From NCBI GenBank assembly GCA_010093485.1, contig MU001493.1, positions 2,716,937-2,780,936 of the forward strand: DNA of 64,000 bases. The letters are read 5' to 3'. Shown here one piece after another: positions 10,291 to 25,300 of this stretch. The position numbers and the translations under genes are program-made. The DNA is from Karstenula rhodostoma CBS 690.94 (taxonomy: Eukaryota > Ascomycota > Dothideomycetes > Pleosporales > Didymosphaeriaceae). The notes under the pieces were generated by a model that saw nothing but the letters and a program-made list of their open reading frames with translations, was not told where the DNA came from and searched no databases. Each line of letters begins with the position of its first letter. The first letter of the stretch is position 1.

Positions 10291-13200
10291 AGTAGAATAT
10301 CTACTATAGATAAGGGGAATTATATTCTAGAACTAGTATACTAAAACTATAAAGGGGGCTAGGGCTAGTAATTTCCTACTACTAGTACTTAGTATTAGCT
10401 AGGGCTAATAATAAAGCGCCTATAGTACTAGCTACTAAACTAGAAAAAAAATACTTACTAGTAGTACTAGATTATTATATTATATAAGAATTATATAGTT
10501 ATTAGAATATTTTTAGTATTAAGCTTTATTACTATTAAGTTTCTAGCCCTACTTCTTAATATCTAATTAGAGTACTAATTTATCTTATTAAGTCTAATAT
10601 TACTATTTTATAGAAGAATATATAGTATATAGATATTATAACTTTTATTAATAATATTATTTAGAAAGTTACTTATACTACTAATATTATTACTTAAGAG
10701 GCTATTTATATTATTAATAATATTACTTAGAATACTATCTATACTATAGCTATATTCTAAAGTTTTCTAATACTAGTATATATATTATATTTCTATAATA
10801 TACCCTAAAAGTATATATTATATAATTAAGAACTACTAAAAATATAGTTAAACTCTATTAAAGATATTTTTAAATACTATCTAATATATTAATTATAGTA
10901 TTATTAGTCTATTACTATTATAAACTCCTCTAAAATATCTTTTTTAAAATATATAAATCTATTTAAATAGATTATAGTCTATAGTAATCTTCTAATACTT
11001 TTTATAACTATATTTTATATCCTTTTATATATTCTCTTTATATATCTAGTACTTTTAATTAAAATATTTATATTAAAAGTAGAGAGAATTTTAGATTTTA
11101 CTAAATTTTTTTTTTTTATTAATTAAGAGTAGGCTTAGACTTTTACTTTTAACTACTTTAGTTTTAGCTAGAAGATTATTAGTACCTCTATATACCTCTT
11201 AAGTATAGTTTAGTAGTATAGATATTCCCCTAAAGAACTAGCTAAATAAGAGTAAATTATAAAATTATTTTTAGTATCTTATAAGTAATTATATATTAAT
11301 AGTACCCTAGTATAATATTATTTAGTCTATAATACCTATATTAATTAATTATAAAATATTTATAATAATAATATTTATATATCTACTTTTTTAATTTTTT
11401 TATCTATAGAGTTATTTTTTTTATTATCTCTATTTTTATATCTAGTACCTATATACTCTATAGATATAAGGCCCTCTTTAGAAAGGTTATTAGATATATT
11501 AGTTTTAGAATAAAATTACTATATAAATAGAGGATACTTTTCTATCTTCTAGTCTATAAATATTAATAAGTATAATATAATTCTAAGCTATTTAGCTTTT
11601 TTAGAAATATTTCTAAATATATTATTCTAGTTCTAGAGATCTAGATTATTTCTATTATTAAATATATAGGTACTAGTATAGATACTAAATATAAAAAAGT
11701 TAAAGTTATAGAAATAATTAGTATTATTAATTTAGTATAGGGCTAGTAATAAGATATATTCTAGTAAATACTTATTAACCTATATAAGAGACTCTATCTA
11801 GAGAAATACCTAAATAATAAACTTATTAAGTTCTAAAATAGTAGTAATAGTAATAGTAGTAATAGTAGGGGTAGAAATAAAAGTAATATTTAATAATATA
11901 ATAATATAATTAAAAATATTATTCTAATAAATAGTTAAAAGGATATAGATATTTTATTTTACTATACTTTATTAAGATATATTATACCTAAGAGCTATTA
12001 ATTATAAGTATTTTATTTAGAAGATTAAAATAAATATATTACCTTTTATATATATATTAAGTTTATAAACTATTCTTATAATATAGATTATATTCTAAAA
12101 ATTAACTCTACTATACTAATAGTAAATATTAGTAAAAGAAAACTTTATTATAAATATATACTACTATTAAATAAATAGAAGAAAGTAATTTAAAATAGAC
12201 CTATTCTATAATCTAGAAAAACTATTCTAATAATTAGTATTTCTACTAAAATATTTTATATATATTAATTTTTTTTTCTATCTTAATATTAGTTAATATT
12301 AGTATAGATAAAAAATTCTTATAGATACTATAATTATTAACTTAGAATAAGTAAAGAAATAATTATTAATTTTTACTTTTATTTTATTTCTAGAGTAATA
12401 GTTAGTATCTTCTATAAACCTTAGTATAGTATAAGTAATTATTTTTATATTAATAACTCTATTTTTTTTTTATTTTATAATATCTAACTATATAATTATT
12501 TATTATATTACCTATTTATATTTATTTTAGTATCTACTCTAAGATTATATTTCTATATACCTCCCTTTACTTTCTTTAGCCTTCTAGCCTACTAAGTATA
12601 ATCCTATAAGTAGACTATACTTATAGTAGAAAAAAATTCTATAAGTTTTTATATTTTTTATATTTCTTTAATAGTAGTATATAATATAGTATCTAAGCTA
12701 GCTTAATATCTTTCTCCTTTTATATATATACTACTAGTACTTATAATATATTTAAAATAATATTAATAAAAAAAAATATATAGATATTTCTATTTTTACT
12801 TTTATATCTATACTTACCCCTATATCTACCCCTCCTCTTCTAGCCCTAATTATTACTAATAATAATAATAATAATAATTTTATATTTATACTTATAGACT
12901 TTAATAGAAATATAGAGATAGGGGAGGCTAGAAGTAAAAAAAAAAGTAGAGATAGTAATAGTATCTTTTAAAAGAATATATTTATATTTTTATTTTTAAT
13001 TACTTTTTATAAAAGTATATAAACTTTTTATTACCCTAATAAATTCTAATTTTATCTATAAATACTATAAGTTTATTAGCTAAAGATAATTAGACTTAAA
13101 TAGACTTAATTAAAAAGCTAATTCTAGGTATAGATTCTAGAAAATATAGTAGAAGTTATAGTTAATTAGTATTTTTATACTATATAAATTATAGAGACTA

Positions 13201-13710
13201 AGGTAGATAAACTCCTTAAGGGAAATAATTACTATAATTAGTATATTTAAAATAACTCTAAATATTAGATATACTTAGCTAGAACTTATAAGAATATAAT
13301 TATAAAAACTACCTTTAAATATACTAGATATTAGTATTTCTCTAGCTAGGGAACTTATAATTATAAGATACTAAAACTAATAAAAAAATTAAAAATTATT
13401 TAGTAATATAGTTTTTATTAGCCCCCCTTATACTACTACTAATATAAAGATATACTTAAATACTCTATAATATAAAAGCTTTACCTTAATAAATATAAAA
13501 TAGTATAGTATAAATCCCTATTATATAAAATAGTAGTTATATTTATAACTACTTAGCTAGTTAAGTAGAAGTCTATAATATAGACCTATTTTATACTAGA
13601 TTACTATTCTCTTCTCTAGATATATTAATAAGACTTATTTTAAATTATTATTTAGATATTATATACTAGCTTTACCTTATTAAATATAGAGTAGTATAGT
13701 ATAAGTCTCT

Positions 13711-14994
13711 TAGCTAGTATTAGTTAGTTACCTCTTTATTTATTTATTTAGAATCCTTACTTTATTAAGTTAAGTTTATTTAATTACTATCTTTCCCTAG
13801 AACTAGTTATTAAGATCTATTAAAAGCTACTAATTATAACTAGATATTAGTTAACTTTATATTATAATCCTTATTACTTTATTCTACTATTAATATAATA
13901 CTAAGCTTTTATACTTAGTATTTTATAACTAAATATACTATATACCCCTAATACTTTACTTTTAAATACTAACCTTATATAGCTACTATTTCTATCCTTT
14001 ATTTTACCTTTTATTTTTTACCCTTTATATATCGCCCTATAGACTCTACGCTTAGGGCTTAAAATAGGATAGGACTTAGAACTTCGCCTATACTACTATA
14101 CTATATAGAATCTCCTATATCTAGTAGATACTTACCTTACTTATTATTTTTACTATAAATTTCTTATCCTTCTTAGTCTCCTCTTTATTATTATAGTAAT
14201 TTTATATATCCTATATCTTCTATTATTATAGTATATATCTATAACTACTAGTTATTAAATATTATATTACTAGCTAATCTAGTTTATATAGTATAAGCGC
14301 TTCCTTTATACCTATATATATAACTTTAAATTCTAGCTAGCTTTTAATTTTATAGATATTATAATTCTCGCCTATTATTATTATTATTATTTAAAATTCC
14401 TTACTATACTTTATAACTATATTATAGGTATTAGTTATTATTATTATTTTTAAATAGATAGTAGGGAATAGATATATCTCTACCTATATAGGTTTATTAG
14501 TTAGGTTAATTCTAAGGTATAGATAATATATTAGTAAGTCTAAAAACTATAAATAAAGTATTATACTATTAAGTAGGATTTATATATTAGGGATAGATAT
14601 TTTACTTATATTCTTTTCTCTTTTTATATATATACTATTAATAACTAATAGAGTATAGAATAGGAGAAAGTAATATAGGTAGTAGTACCTACCTATATAT
14701 ATTTTTCTCCTAGTTTTAATAAGAACTATCCTTTTTATTTATTAATAATTTTTTATCGTTAGAATTCTTATATATTAGTAGGTATATACTAAGTTTATTT
14801 AGGGTTAGTATTATACTAGTTCTATTTTAGCTAGCTTAGTATTATACCCTTTCTAGTTAGCCTATATATAGATACTAGGCGTACCTTAGTTACTTTTTTA
14901 GTCTCCCTTTATTTATATATTAGTAAAGTATAATATACCTTTTTATCCCCCCTACTTTATTAAGTTACTTTACCTTATAGTAAATCTTTATAAT
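13711..14994 (+). mobile_element. 1.3-kb repeat family, copy 1 (with 10-11 bp target duplication)
   Basis: ATAAGTCTCT occurs immediately left (13701-13710) and right (14995-15004) of the element. The flanks rejoin to match an uninterrupted paralogous stretch near 13490-13560, confirming insertion. The element starts near TAGCTAGTATTAG and ends AAATCTTTATAAT. It has no terminal inverted repeat that I can see and no LTRs. The inverse strand shows a RIP-damaged reading frame. The class is uncertain: the 9-12 bp duplications suit a Mutator-like DNA element, while fragments retaining only the right end suit target-primed reverse transcription. Confidence 0.75.
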
Positions 14995-15250
14995 ATAAGT
15001 CTCTATTATATAAAGTAGTAGTTATATTTATAATTATCTAGTTAGTTAAGCTAGTATATAGTATACCTATCTAATAATTTAAATAATTTACTAGTATAAT
15101 AATATCTCTTTCTCTATAGTTCTTTAACTAGTAATTATTAGTATAAGGTATACCTATCTAATAGTATAGATAATCTACTAGTATAATAATATTTCCCTCT
15201 CCTTCTACCTTTTTTAGCTAATAATATTACTAGTAGCTATAATTACTATT

Positions 15251-15750
15251 TATATATCTAGCTAGAAATTTTATTAATAGTTATATTATAGTAAACTACC
15301 TTAGAATTAAGTATTTAGCTAGAAACTATATTAATAATAGTATTACTACTAACTACCTTAGATTTAAATATCTAGCTAGAGACTATATTAATAATTATAT
15401 TACTATTAACTATTTTAGATTTAAGTATTTAGCTAGAGACTATATTAATAATTATATTACTACTAATTACCTTAGATTTAAGTACTAAGCTAGAAACTTT
15501 TTCTAATAATCTTTTTCTAATAATTATATTATTACTAACTATTTTAGAACTAAGTACTTAACTAGAAACTATATTAATAATTATATTACTACTAACTATT
15601 TTAGATTTAAATACCTAGCTAGAAACTATATTAATAATTATATTATTACTAACTACTTTAGAACTAAGTACTTAGTTAGAAACTATATTAACTATTATAT
15701 TACTACTAACTACCTTTAGATTAAATACCTAGCTAGAAACTTTATTATTA
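15251..15750. repeat. Tandem repeat, 57-bp unit, about eight copies
   Basis: Units follow the pattern TTAGATTTAAGTATTTAGCTAG, AACTATATTAATAATTATATT, ACTACTAACTA. Six are 57 bp by count, and one carries a 15-bp insertion, so the reading frame is kept throughout. Such multiples of three suggest the array came from a repeat-protein gene of 19-residue units before RIP. Confidence 0.8.
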
Positions 15751-16109
15751 AAAACCTAGTTATCCTTTACTAAGGAGTGTAAATAGTAGACTAACTAAAT
15801 TTAAAATAAAGTTAACTAATAAGTATTTAGTTATTAGAAATACTAGTAGTCTAGAATATATACTAGGTCTAGTATATATAAAAGTATTAAAGTATCTAGT
15901 AAAATAGAATTATAAATTATATATAGGGCTTAACTAAAGGTTATAAGAAATATAATAATATTTTATATTATATATTACCTAGGAAGTAAATAGGAGAAAG
16001 TCCTATAATATCTTTAGTAAATTTATACTATATAAATAATTATATATATTCTATATATAGTATACTAGCTATTATAAATATATATTATAATACCTATTTA
16101 ACTTAATAA

Positions 16110-16305
16110 TTTAAGGTTTTATACTAATAATAAAAATTAGTATAGAGGTAGATTATAGTATTTAATAGCTTATAAATATTACCTAATTAGGTAATTTAAT
16201 ATCCTATACTAATAATAAAAATTAATATAGAGGTAGATTATAATATTTAATAGCTTATAAATATTATTTAATTAGAAAGTTTAATACCCTATATTAATAA
16301 TAAAA
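16110..16305. repeat. Tandem repeat, 85-bp unit, about 2.3 copies
   Basis: Unit contains ATAGAGGTAGATTATA, TTTAATAGCTTATAAATATTA and an internal palindrome ACCTAATTAGGT. Confidence 0.65.
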
Positions 16306-19300
16306 AATTACTAAAGTATTACTATTTTTATATAATTCTACTAAGTTACTATCTCTCTCTAAATCTAGTACTATTCTTTTAAAGCTATTAAATTTTTTTT
16401 TTTAAAATTTTACTCTTTTATTTAGTTTTAGGTATATTTTCTTTTATAATATTATTAGATTAAAGCTATATATAGCTATTTACCTTATAGAACTACTTAC
16501 TATAGAATATTTAGATTATATTATTTAGAATATACTATATTATATCTATATAGAGTTAAAGGCTTATCTAGAATTAACTTTTCTAGTATAACTACTAGTA
16601 TTATCTATATTAGTATCTTTATTAAATACTATACTATCTAATATACTACTACTAATAATATTACTACCTATAGTTATAAATATTAAAGTAGGTTTTTACT
16701 ATATTAAAGTAAATCCTTACTATATTAGAGTAGGTTCTTACTATATTAGAGTTATTATATTTATTTTATATAAATATCTTCTTTTATATATTAGTATAGG
16801 TATAATAGAGAATATAATAATAGTAATTAATCTAATAATATAATATTCTTAACCCCTACTAGTATTAAGTAACTCTATTATAATACCTATAAGGTATATT
16901 TTATAGTATCCTTTAAAATTATCTTTTAGAAACTCTAATATTATCTTAAGTATATAATAAGCTAGGTAAATATTATTAGTAGCCTTATCTAATATATATA
17001 TACCTAGTAGTTAATAATTTAGTATACTAGTATAACTAGTACTATTTCTAAATATATTTATATTTCTATTAATTATTACCTTTTTTTATAACTTTTTTAA
17101 CTTTAGGTACTAGTTATAAGTTTTCTAATACTATACCTTTAAGACTATTTTAAAGAAGGGCTAGTATTTCTTAAAAAAGTTAAAAAGTTATATATAATTA
17201 GGAGGTAATTTCTTATATATTTATACCCTAATTTTATTATTAATATTATTCTAGATTTTTTCTTCTTTCTATACTAACTACTAAGTACTATAAATAATAG
17301 ATTTTATATAACTTTTATTAAATTTATAAAAGAGACTTATTATATAATTTAAAATCCCTTATATATAGTTTTAATATACCTAGAACTATATCTATAGCCC
17401 TATAAATATAATAGTAATATTTTATAATTTATTATTTCTTAAATACTAGATTAATTATCTATTAATACTAAGTACTATAATATAGATAGGTATAATAGAA
17501 AGCTAGTATATAAACTTTACTAATTCTATAGCTATACTATTAGCTTTAGAAGTTATACTATTAACCCTAAAAGGTATATTAGCTTTAGAAAATATATTAA
17601 TTTTAGAAGTTATATACTTAGCTTTAGAAGCTATATTCTAGATTAAATATTAACTAGAAACTATAACTAGTAGTAGTTAATAGATAGTAAAGTAGAATTT
17701 AATAGTAGTAAGTATTTTTATAAGTAGTATATTAATAATATATATTAGTAATATATATTTATATTTAGGAGTCTATTAGACTAGATATTCTAAGTAGCTA
17801 GCTCTATAGAGAAGTAGTATAATATAAATAGTAGCTAGATATTTATAATTAAATTATAGGGTATATAATAGTAGTATATATATATAAATACTAGAGGGGT
17901 AATTATACTACTAAAGAGAAGTCTAAGAGACTCTAGAAATTATCTATCTATAAGAGAATTATTTAGTTATAATAAGTATTTTTAAATAATAAAATAATCT
18001 TCTATAGTAGTATATATATATAAATATATATTAATATTATAAAGGGATAATTATACTAATAGGGGTAGAGTTTAGAAGACTTTAGAAATTATTTATATAT
18101 AAGATAATTAATTAGTTATAATAAGAACTTTTAAGTAGTAAATTAATATTCTATTTTTTTTTAACTATTTATATAATTTATATATATTAATAGTTACTAC
18201 TACTACTATCTAGCTCTATTAAAGTATAAGTCCTTTACTATTTACTTATCTTATAATATTTATTAACCTACTAAATAAATAATATCTATAGTTACTAAAA
18301 TAAGGGTTATCTATTATACTAGTAGGCCTATTAGATATAGTCCTTATACTAAAAAGCTATTATAGAAGTTATAAAAAGTATAATAATTATAGGGAATATA
18401 TTTAATATAACTAATAGCTATTACTACTCTTAAAAATCTTTAGAATAAGGACTTATATATTAGTAATAGTAGTAGTAATAGTAATAATAATATATTTAGT
18501 AATTATAAATCTAAATATTCTTATTTAAAGAATAAATAACTATATTATATAATAGATAATATATATATAACTAAGAATAAAATAATAACTATAAAAAACT
18601 CTAGATTAACTCCTCTACTACCTTTTAAGTAGTAGTAAATCCCCTAATTACTAGTTTTAATATCTAAATTAGAGTATAATAATAGATCTCTTTTATACTA
18701 TTACTAGTATATATACTTCTAGCTAGATATTAATAAAGTATAGATTCTCCTATCTAGTATATATAGGATAAATAAATATTTAAAACTCCTCTATATAATT
18801 ATACTATTAAAGTAGAAGGTAGAGTAGAAAGGTATATAGCTTAGTAGACTATTCTAGACTATAGATATAATAGTAATAATTTATATTAATAAAAAGTAAA
18901 AAAATAAGTATATTAGTTAATTAATTACTAGAAAGAATATATACTATTATCTAGTATACTTTAGAGATATTTATAAGTATAAAAAAAAGTATACTTTTCT
19001 AAAAAGAAATTTATATATTAACCTTAATCTTATTTTTATACTAGTACTTTTAGACCTATTTAATATATCTCTTATCTAGTCTATTCTCTTATTATAATAG
19101 TTAATAATAGTTAATATTATAGTAATAGTAGGGCCTTAAATTATTATTAATAAAGTATAGAAGTATAAAAATATAGCTTATATAAATATTAATAGAATCT
19201 ACTAGATAGTTTATAAGTCTAGAGAGAATATATCTAAATATATAGATTATTATTATTATATACTAATTAATATTATAAGGTAGTAGAATACTAGTATTAC

Positions 19301-19885
19301 TATAGATAAATTAATTATAAAGAAGCTATTAAATATTATAATCTCTACCTTATATAACTATTATAAGAGGGACTAGCTATAAAAAAATAGTAAAAATAGT
19401 ATAATTTTTAAAAGGATAAATTAGATAAATAGGACTATAATTTTAATAGTATATATACTTATAACTTTATTAGATAAATAGTTAATAGATACTTTAGTAG
19501 AAAATACTATCTAGAATAGTTAGAATTAAAAAAGTAATAATAATAATATAAATTCTTTATATAACTACTATAAGAATCTAACTCTCTAATTAGTAATAAA
19601 TTTTTAGAAAAGAAGTAATATTAATAGAAAGTAGCGTGTTAGATATTAGTAAATAAGAAGTATACTACCCTACTAGTATTATATAGTATTATAGTATCGT
19701 AGTGTTACTATATTATATAACGCGTATAGATAGGTTATTATTTAATTAATTAAGTCTAGTATTATAGGTACCCTTTTTTCTCTTTTATTATAAATAGTAC
19801 TATCCTTTAGAGCTATTTAATAGAACTATATAGTACCTCTAGATATTTCCTTATTACTAGGTAGTTATAATAATAACTTTATATT

Positions 19886-19908
19886 AAAAAAAAAAAAAAA
19901 AAAAAAAA
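19886..19908 (+). repeat. Poly-A run of about 23 bases
   Basis: Homopolymer A close to the assembly gap. It could be a genuine tract or a retroposed tail. Confidence 0.9.
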
Positions 19909-19980
19909 TAGAAAGTATTATTAAAGTAATATTAATATAAATAAATTTATATCTTATATATATAATACTTACTCTTTAAC

Positions 19981-20445
19981 NNNNNNNNNNNNNNNNNNNN
20001 NNNNNNNNNNNNNNNNNNNNNNNNNNNNNNNNNNNNNNNNNNNNNNNNNNNNNNNNNNNNNNNNNNNNNNNNNNNNNNNNNNNNNNNNNNNNNNNNNNNN
20101 NNNNNNNNNNNNNNNNNNNNNNNNNNNNNNNNNNNNNNNNNNNNNNNNNNNNNNNNNNNNNNNNNNNNNNNNNNNNNNNNNNNNNNNNNNNNNNNNNNNN
20201 NNNNNNNNNNNNNNNNNNNNNNNNNNNNNNNNNNNNNNNNNNNNNNNNNNNNNNNNNNNNNNNNNNNNNNNNNNNNNNNNNNNNNNNNNNNNNNNNNNNN
20301 NNNNNNNNNNNNNNNNNNNNNNNNNNNNNNNNNNNNNNNNNNNNNNNNNNNNNNNNNNNNNNNNNNNNNNNNNNNNNNNNNNNNNNNNNNNNNNNNNNNN
20401 NNNNNNNNNNNNNNNNNNNNNNNNNNNNNNNNNNNNNNNNNNNNN
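19981..20445. other. Assembly gap (465 N)
   Basis: Undetermined bases between two scaffolded contigs. It is flanked on the right directly by a trinucleotide microsatellite and on the left by a poly-A run 72 bp away, so the gap size and the repeat lengths are unreliable. Confidence 1.
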
Positions 20446-20540
<95 letters not shown>

Positions 20541-20541
20541 T
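20446..20541 (+). repeat. TAA trinucleotide microsatellite, about 32 units
   Basis: Uninterrupted TAA repeats starting at the right edge of the N gap; true length probably exceeds what is shown. Confidence 0.95.
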
Positions 20542-22158
20542 AAAAATAGAGAAGAAGGTAAAAAAAAAGAAAAAAAAGAATAAAAAGAAAACTTTATAAT
20601 TTTATTTTTTTATTAAAGTAAAAATATATATAGGGATAGTATTATATAAGTATTAGAAGGTAAATATATATTAACTAATAGTTTCCCCTAATAAAGATAA
20701 TATTTATTATATTCCTATCTAGTATTATATAGAACTAGAGTTTTATATATATTATATTTATATAAAACTTATTATTAGTAAATAGGGAAAGAATATAAAG
20801 AATATAAAGGGTTTAATAATATATAATTATTATATAGAAAGTATTATTATATATATTATTAGACTTTATAGAATATACTATATAGATTTCTATATAGTAG
20901 TATTTAAAAAAATAGGATTCTAGTATATAAAATATTAACTAAGTAGTAGTAAATATAATATTATAAACTAGTATAAGTAATAAATACTAGTAATACTATT
21001 CTTATATAAAGTATAGGGCCTATTTAAATATACTTTTAGTAATTATATAGGTAAAGAGGGGTACTCTAAAAGTATACTAGAGGAGAAGATACTAGTAAAA
21101 AAATATAATAAGTATAAGGTATAGAAGGTATATATATAGTATTAGACTATAAAAAAGTAGTATATAAAGTAAATATATAATATATTTATTATTTTTATAC
21201 TTAAAATTTTAATTTATAATATATAGTAAGTAAATAAAATACTATAATATAAATACTCTTTTTACTTAAAAACTAGATATAATTCTATTAAATATAATAC
21301 TTCGCGAGCTTAGGTAAGCTATAGTAAAACTTAATAAAGGAACTTAATAGGGTACTAAAATATAAATATTTTAAATAGCTTAAAGGTTATAGGTTATCCT
21401 CCTCTAGTAGGCTTTTACCTATATAAAAACTAGACTAGATATATATATCTCTTATAATTAAATCTAAATTAGATATATACTAAATAGTTATAGAGTACTT
21501 ATAATTTAGAGTAAATTAGTTAACTACTAGTATTAAATATTAGTACTATTATTAGTTAGTTAGTTACCTTAATAGTAGAATAATAGGTAAAAAGCTATAC
21601 TATCCTCTATATAGTACTATATAATATAGTTATTTATTATTTACTACCTCTATTATCTCTATACTATATACTATATTTATTAGGCCTTATTAAGTACTAA
21701 ATATCCTTATCTTTTCTCGTTATATCTATTACTATAGTATTTCTAGCCTAGTCTATTATTAATAGCTAAATATATAATAATTTTATAAAAGTTAAAATAA
21801 TTAAATATTTATTAGAAAACTATTTAGTTATCTATATCTAAATTATAGATAATTATTTTAAAATCTTAAAGTATTAATTACTAGTAGAAGGTAGCCTTTT
21901 AGAATTCCTTATACTAGTCTTCTTTTAATTCCTTTTTAAGAGTCTAGTTACTCTAGGATATAGAGTTATAGCTAATAAGGCTAAAGATATATAGAACTAT
22001 ATTATTAAAAGGGAGGATAACTTAGACTTAGTAGATTTTTTACTTATAAAGAGCTTCTTTTACTATTATTAAAAGTAGACTATAGAGTTATAGAACTTAT
22101 TTAAGTATATATATAAAATATAGAATAAGTAAAAGTATAAATAAAAAAAGTAAGTATT

Positions 22159-22364
22159 TATAGTAAAGAAAAAAAGCTTAAATATCCCTTTATTTAGGGA
22201 GCGAATTAATTAGATTACTATATAAGAAAAGATTACTAGAAAGGCTAGTTATATACTATACTCGTTCTAAATTAGTTTAGTATTTAGATTAAGGTACCCC
22301 TTATTATAGTTAATTAGAGCTCTATAAACCCTAATATTACTAAGTATTATTTATATTTTTAATA
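22159..22364 (-). repeat. 3' LTR of copia copy A
   Basis: 206 bp, aligned by eye to the other three LTRs of this family. It differs from them at the CpG site: TTATTATAG where the others read TTATCGCGG. Confidence 0.85.
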
Positions 22365-25300
22365 TACCCCCTAGGTAAATAGTATTTATTATTTATTTAT
22401 TAGTAGAATTTAATTATTTAGATTAGCTTTCCTTAGAAATATATAGTTTAGACTATAATTTCCTACTTATATTATACTATTATTAGTATTATAATACTAA
22501 TTAGCTAGAGTAAAAGGCTTCTAGTACTTAGTATAGTACTTATAAATAGTAGTAGCCTTATAACTAAATATAATAAGTAATAATAAATAAGGTAAATAAT
22601 TATTATATAGTATAAACTAGTAGAAGTAGGTAGGATAAAAAGATATCTTTTATACCTTTTAAACTTTTCTTCTTTATCCCTATTATTCTATTTTATAATA
22701 TATTCTTACCTTTTACTTTTTAATACTCTACTTATACCTTTTAGATAGCTAATAATACTGTTAAAGCTTATACTATTAAAGTATATAAATAAAAAAAAAG
22801 ACTTAAAACTAAATAAACTATTACTACTAAAAGATTTACTATAACTCCTTAAATAATTTATTAATCTAATTATTCTTTTACTTAGTCTACTTTTTATACT
22901 TCTAGCTAAGCTCCTCTATTAGTATCTTATATTCCCCTAGTTATAAAAAAAGAGTATATTAGAATTATTTAGCTAATAAGCTATTTTAGCTACTTAATAA
23001 GTACCTTAAATAGTAGATTAGATAGCCTCTACTATAATATTATAAACTAATAGACTAAGTATTATTTTTACTATTATATATACTTATATAAATTAATATA
23101 AGCTAGATTCTCTACTTATCTAGTTAAATTTTACTAATTATTATAGTTTACTATTTCTAACTATATATATAATATACTTTATCCTATTTTATAATAATTT
23201 AAATTCTAGTATAAACTTCCCTTATCTTTTTTATTACTTAGATTTTTACTAACTATATATAGACTTATAAGGTTAATTATTTATAATAGTATATTTAAAC
23301 TATACTAAAGAATTAGAATAAGGATTAAGAAATCCTTCTTATATTTTTATAAAACTCTTATTTAATAACTAGCTCTTTTTTTATTTTTTCTATTTTTATT
23401 TTTATTTTATCTATTCTTATTCTATTTTTATTTACTCCTATTCCTATTTTTATCTCTATTTCTTTTATTTCTATTTCTACTTCTACTATTTCTATCCCTA
23501 CTTTATTTACCTTTTAGTAGGTCTACCCTATAGATAACTAAGAGGCAGGCTTATAGAAGGTTATATATATTTTTAAGTATAGTATATCTACTCCTTATAA
23601 GTATTATACTTTATAGTAGCTCTATAAGGTAGGTTTAAGTATTAATTATTATAGTATAGATTAGTAATAGCCTAACTTTAATTACTCTAAAAAGTATCTA
23701 TATAGTTATAATAGATTTTTTAAAGTTAAGAAATTTTTTATTTATAGTTAGGGTAGCTTTAGATATAAGTATTTTAGATACTTTAATATATTAGAAGTAT
23801 AGTAATATATTTCACTTTATAAGCTTTTTAATTAAATACTTAATATATTTAAATAGAATAGATTTCTTTTATTTTTCCTTTATTTTTCTTTTATTTTCTA
23901 GTTAAAAAGTACTTTTTATAATTAAATCTAATAAATTTTTACTTACTTTACTTCTTTTATATCTATAATTATAAAACTTATATTTTAAAGGTTAAGTAGC
24001 TATATAAATCTAGTAAACTACTATTTTAATAATACTTTTATTAAATTATCTATAGGTATTTTACTTATTTTAAAATATAAAATTTTAAATAATCCCTTTA
24101 TATACTCTTATTATAGCTATATATTCTAGATATTAATATAATAAAGGTATATAGTAATTTTTTTATTTTTTCTAATTACTAGTCTAATTATCTACTAGTT
24201 ATTATAGTAGATTTACTAGAGTAATTCTAAGTCTAGTATAAGTTTAGTAAAGAAGTACTTTAAAACTATTCCTTTTTTACTAATATACTCTAGAGTAAGG
24301 AGTTTTACTTTTATAGTTAAAGTTATAATTATACTTTAATAAGCTATTTTCTATAGAATAGTACTACTAAATAGTAGAATAATATATCTATAGAATAATT
24401 ATTTTATTAGTAAATTATCTATAAAAGATATATCTCTATAAATAAGTAGATCTAAACTATTATATCTACTATATTAAATTACTTTCTAGCGCGTCCTATA
24501 GAGGTATAAAATTACTTAATTAACTACTACTTTATATTTTATACTTAGGTTAGTAAGGAAGAAGAATAGCTTTAATATAGTAAATATAATATCTAGTTAT
24601 AGTATAATTACTATATATAATACTAATCTAACCTTTTCTTAATAACTTTTAATTTACTATAGTAATACTTTACCTTTACTCTTTTTAAACTTATTAATTA
24701 AGAGAGGAGTAGATAGGAAGCTACTAGCTTTATAAAGCTTAAATCTTTTTATAATCTTATTAATTTATATATTATATATAAATATAATTATTTAATTATT
24801 TTAGTTTCTAATTACTTATACTCTAAGAAACTACTTAATTAGTCCCTTATCTTTAATCTTATATTTATTTATAACCTTATTCTATAGTATTTAAGCTTAT
24901 TCTCTATAATTATTATAATATAGAAGTAGTATATTATCTATATAGAATAGTACTAGAATTTTCTAATCTTTAGAAAGGAATAAATAAGGCTTTTTCTTTA
25001 AAGCTTTAAGCCCTTTAGCTCTAAGCGAGCGGGAAAACTCTTTATACTAGAGAAGTAGTAAGTCTCTTAAACTATAGAGAGCTTAATTTAATTTTATATA
25101 TATTTTTAGTATTTTAAACCTATCTAGAAGTTTATAGGTTATAAGATTATCTATTATAATTATAGTATTTAGAAATATTTCTATAATATTATATTATTTA
25201 ATTTTAAGGTTAAACTCTATAGTAATTATTATTACTACTTAGAATAATTTTACTATAAGTATAGTAGTATAGATTAAATATAAGGTATCTTTTAATTAAA

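Noticed and set aside
15251..15750. CRISPR-like repeat array
   Set aside because: Units are contiguous with no unique spacers, and the host is a fungus.
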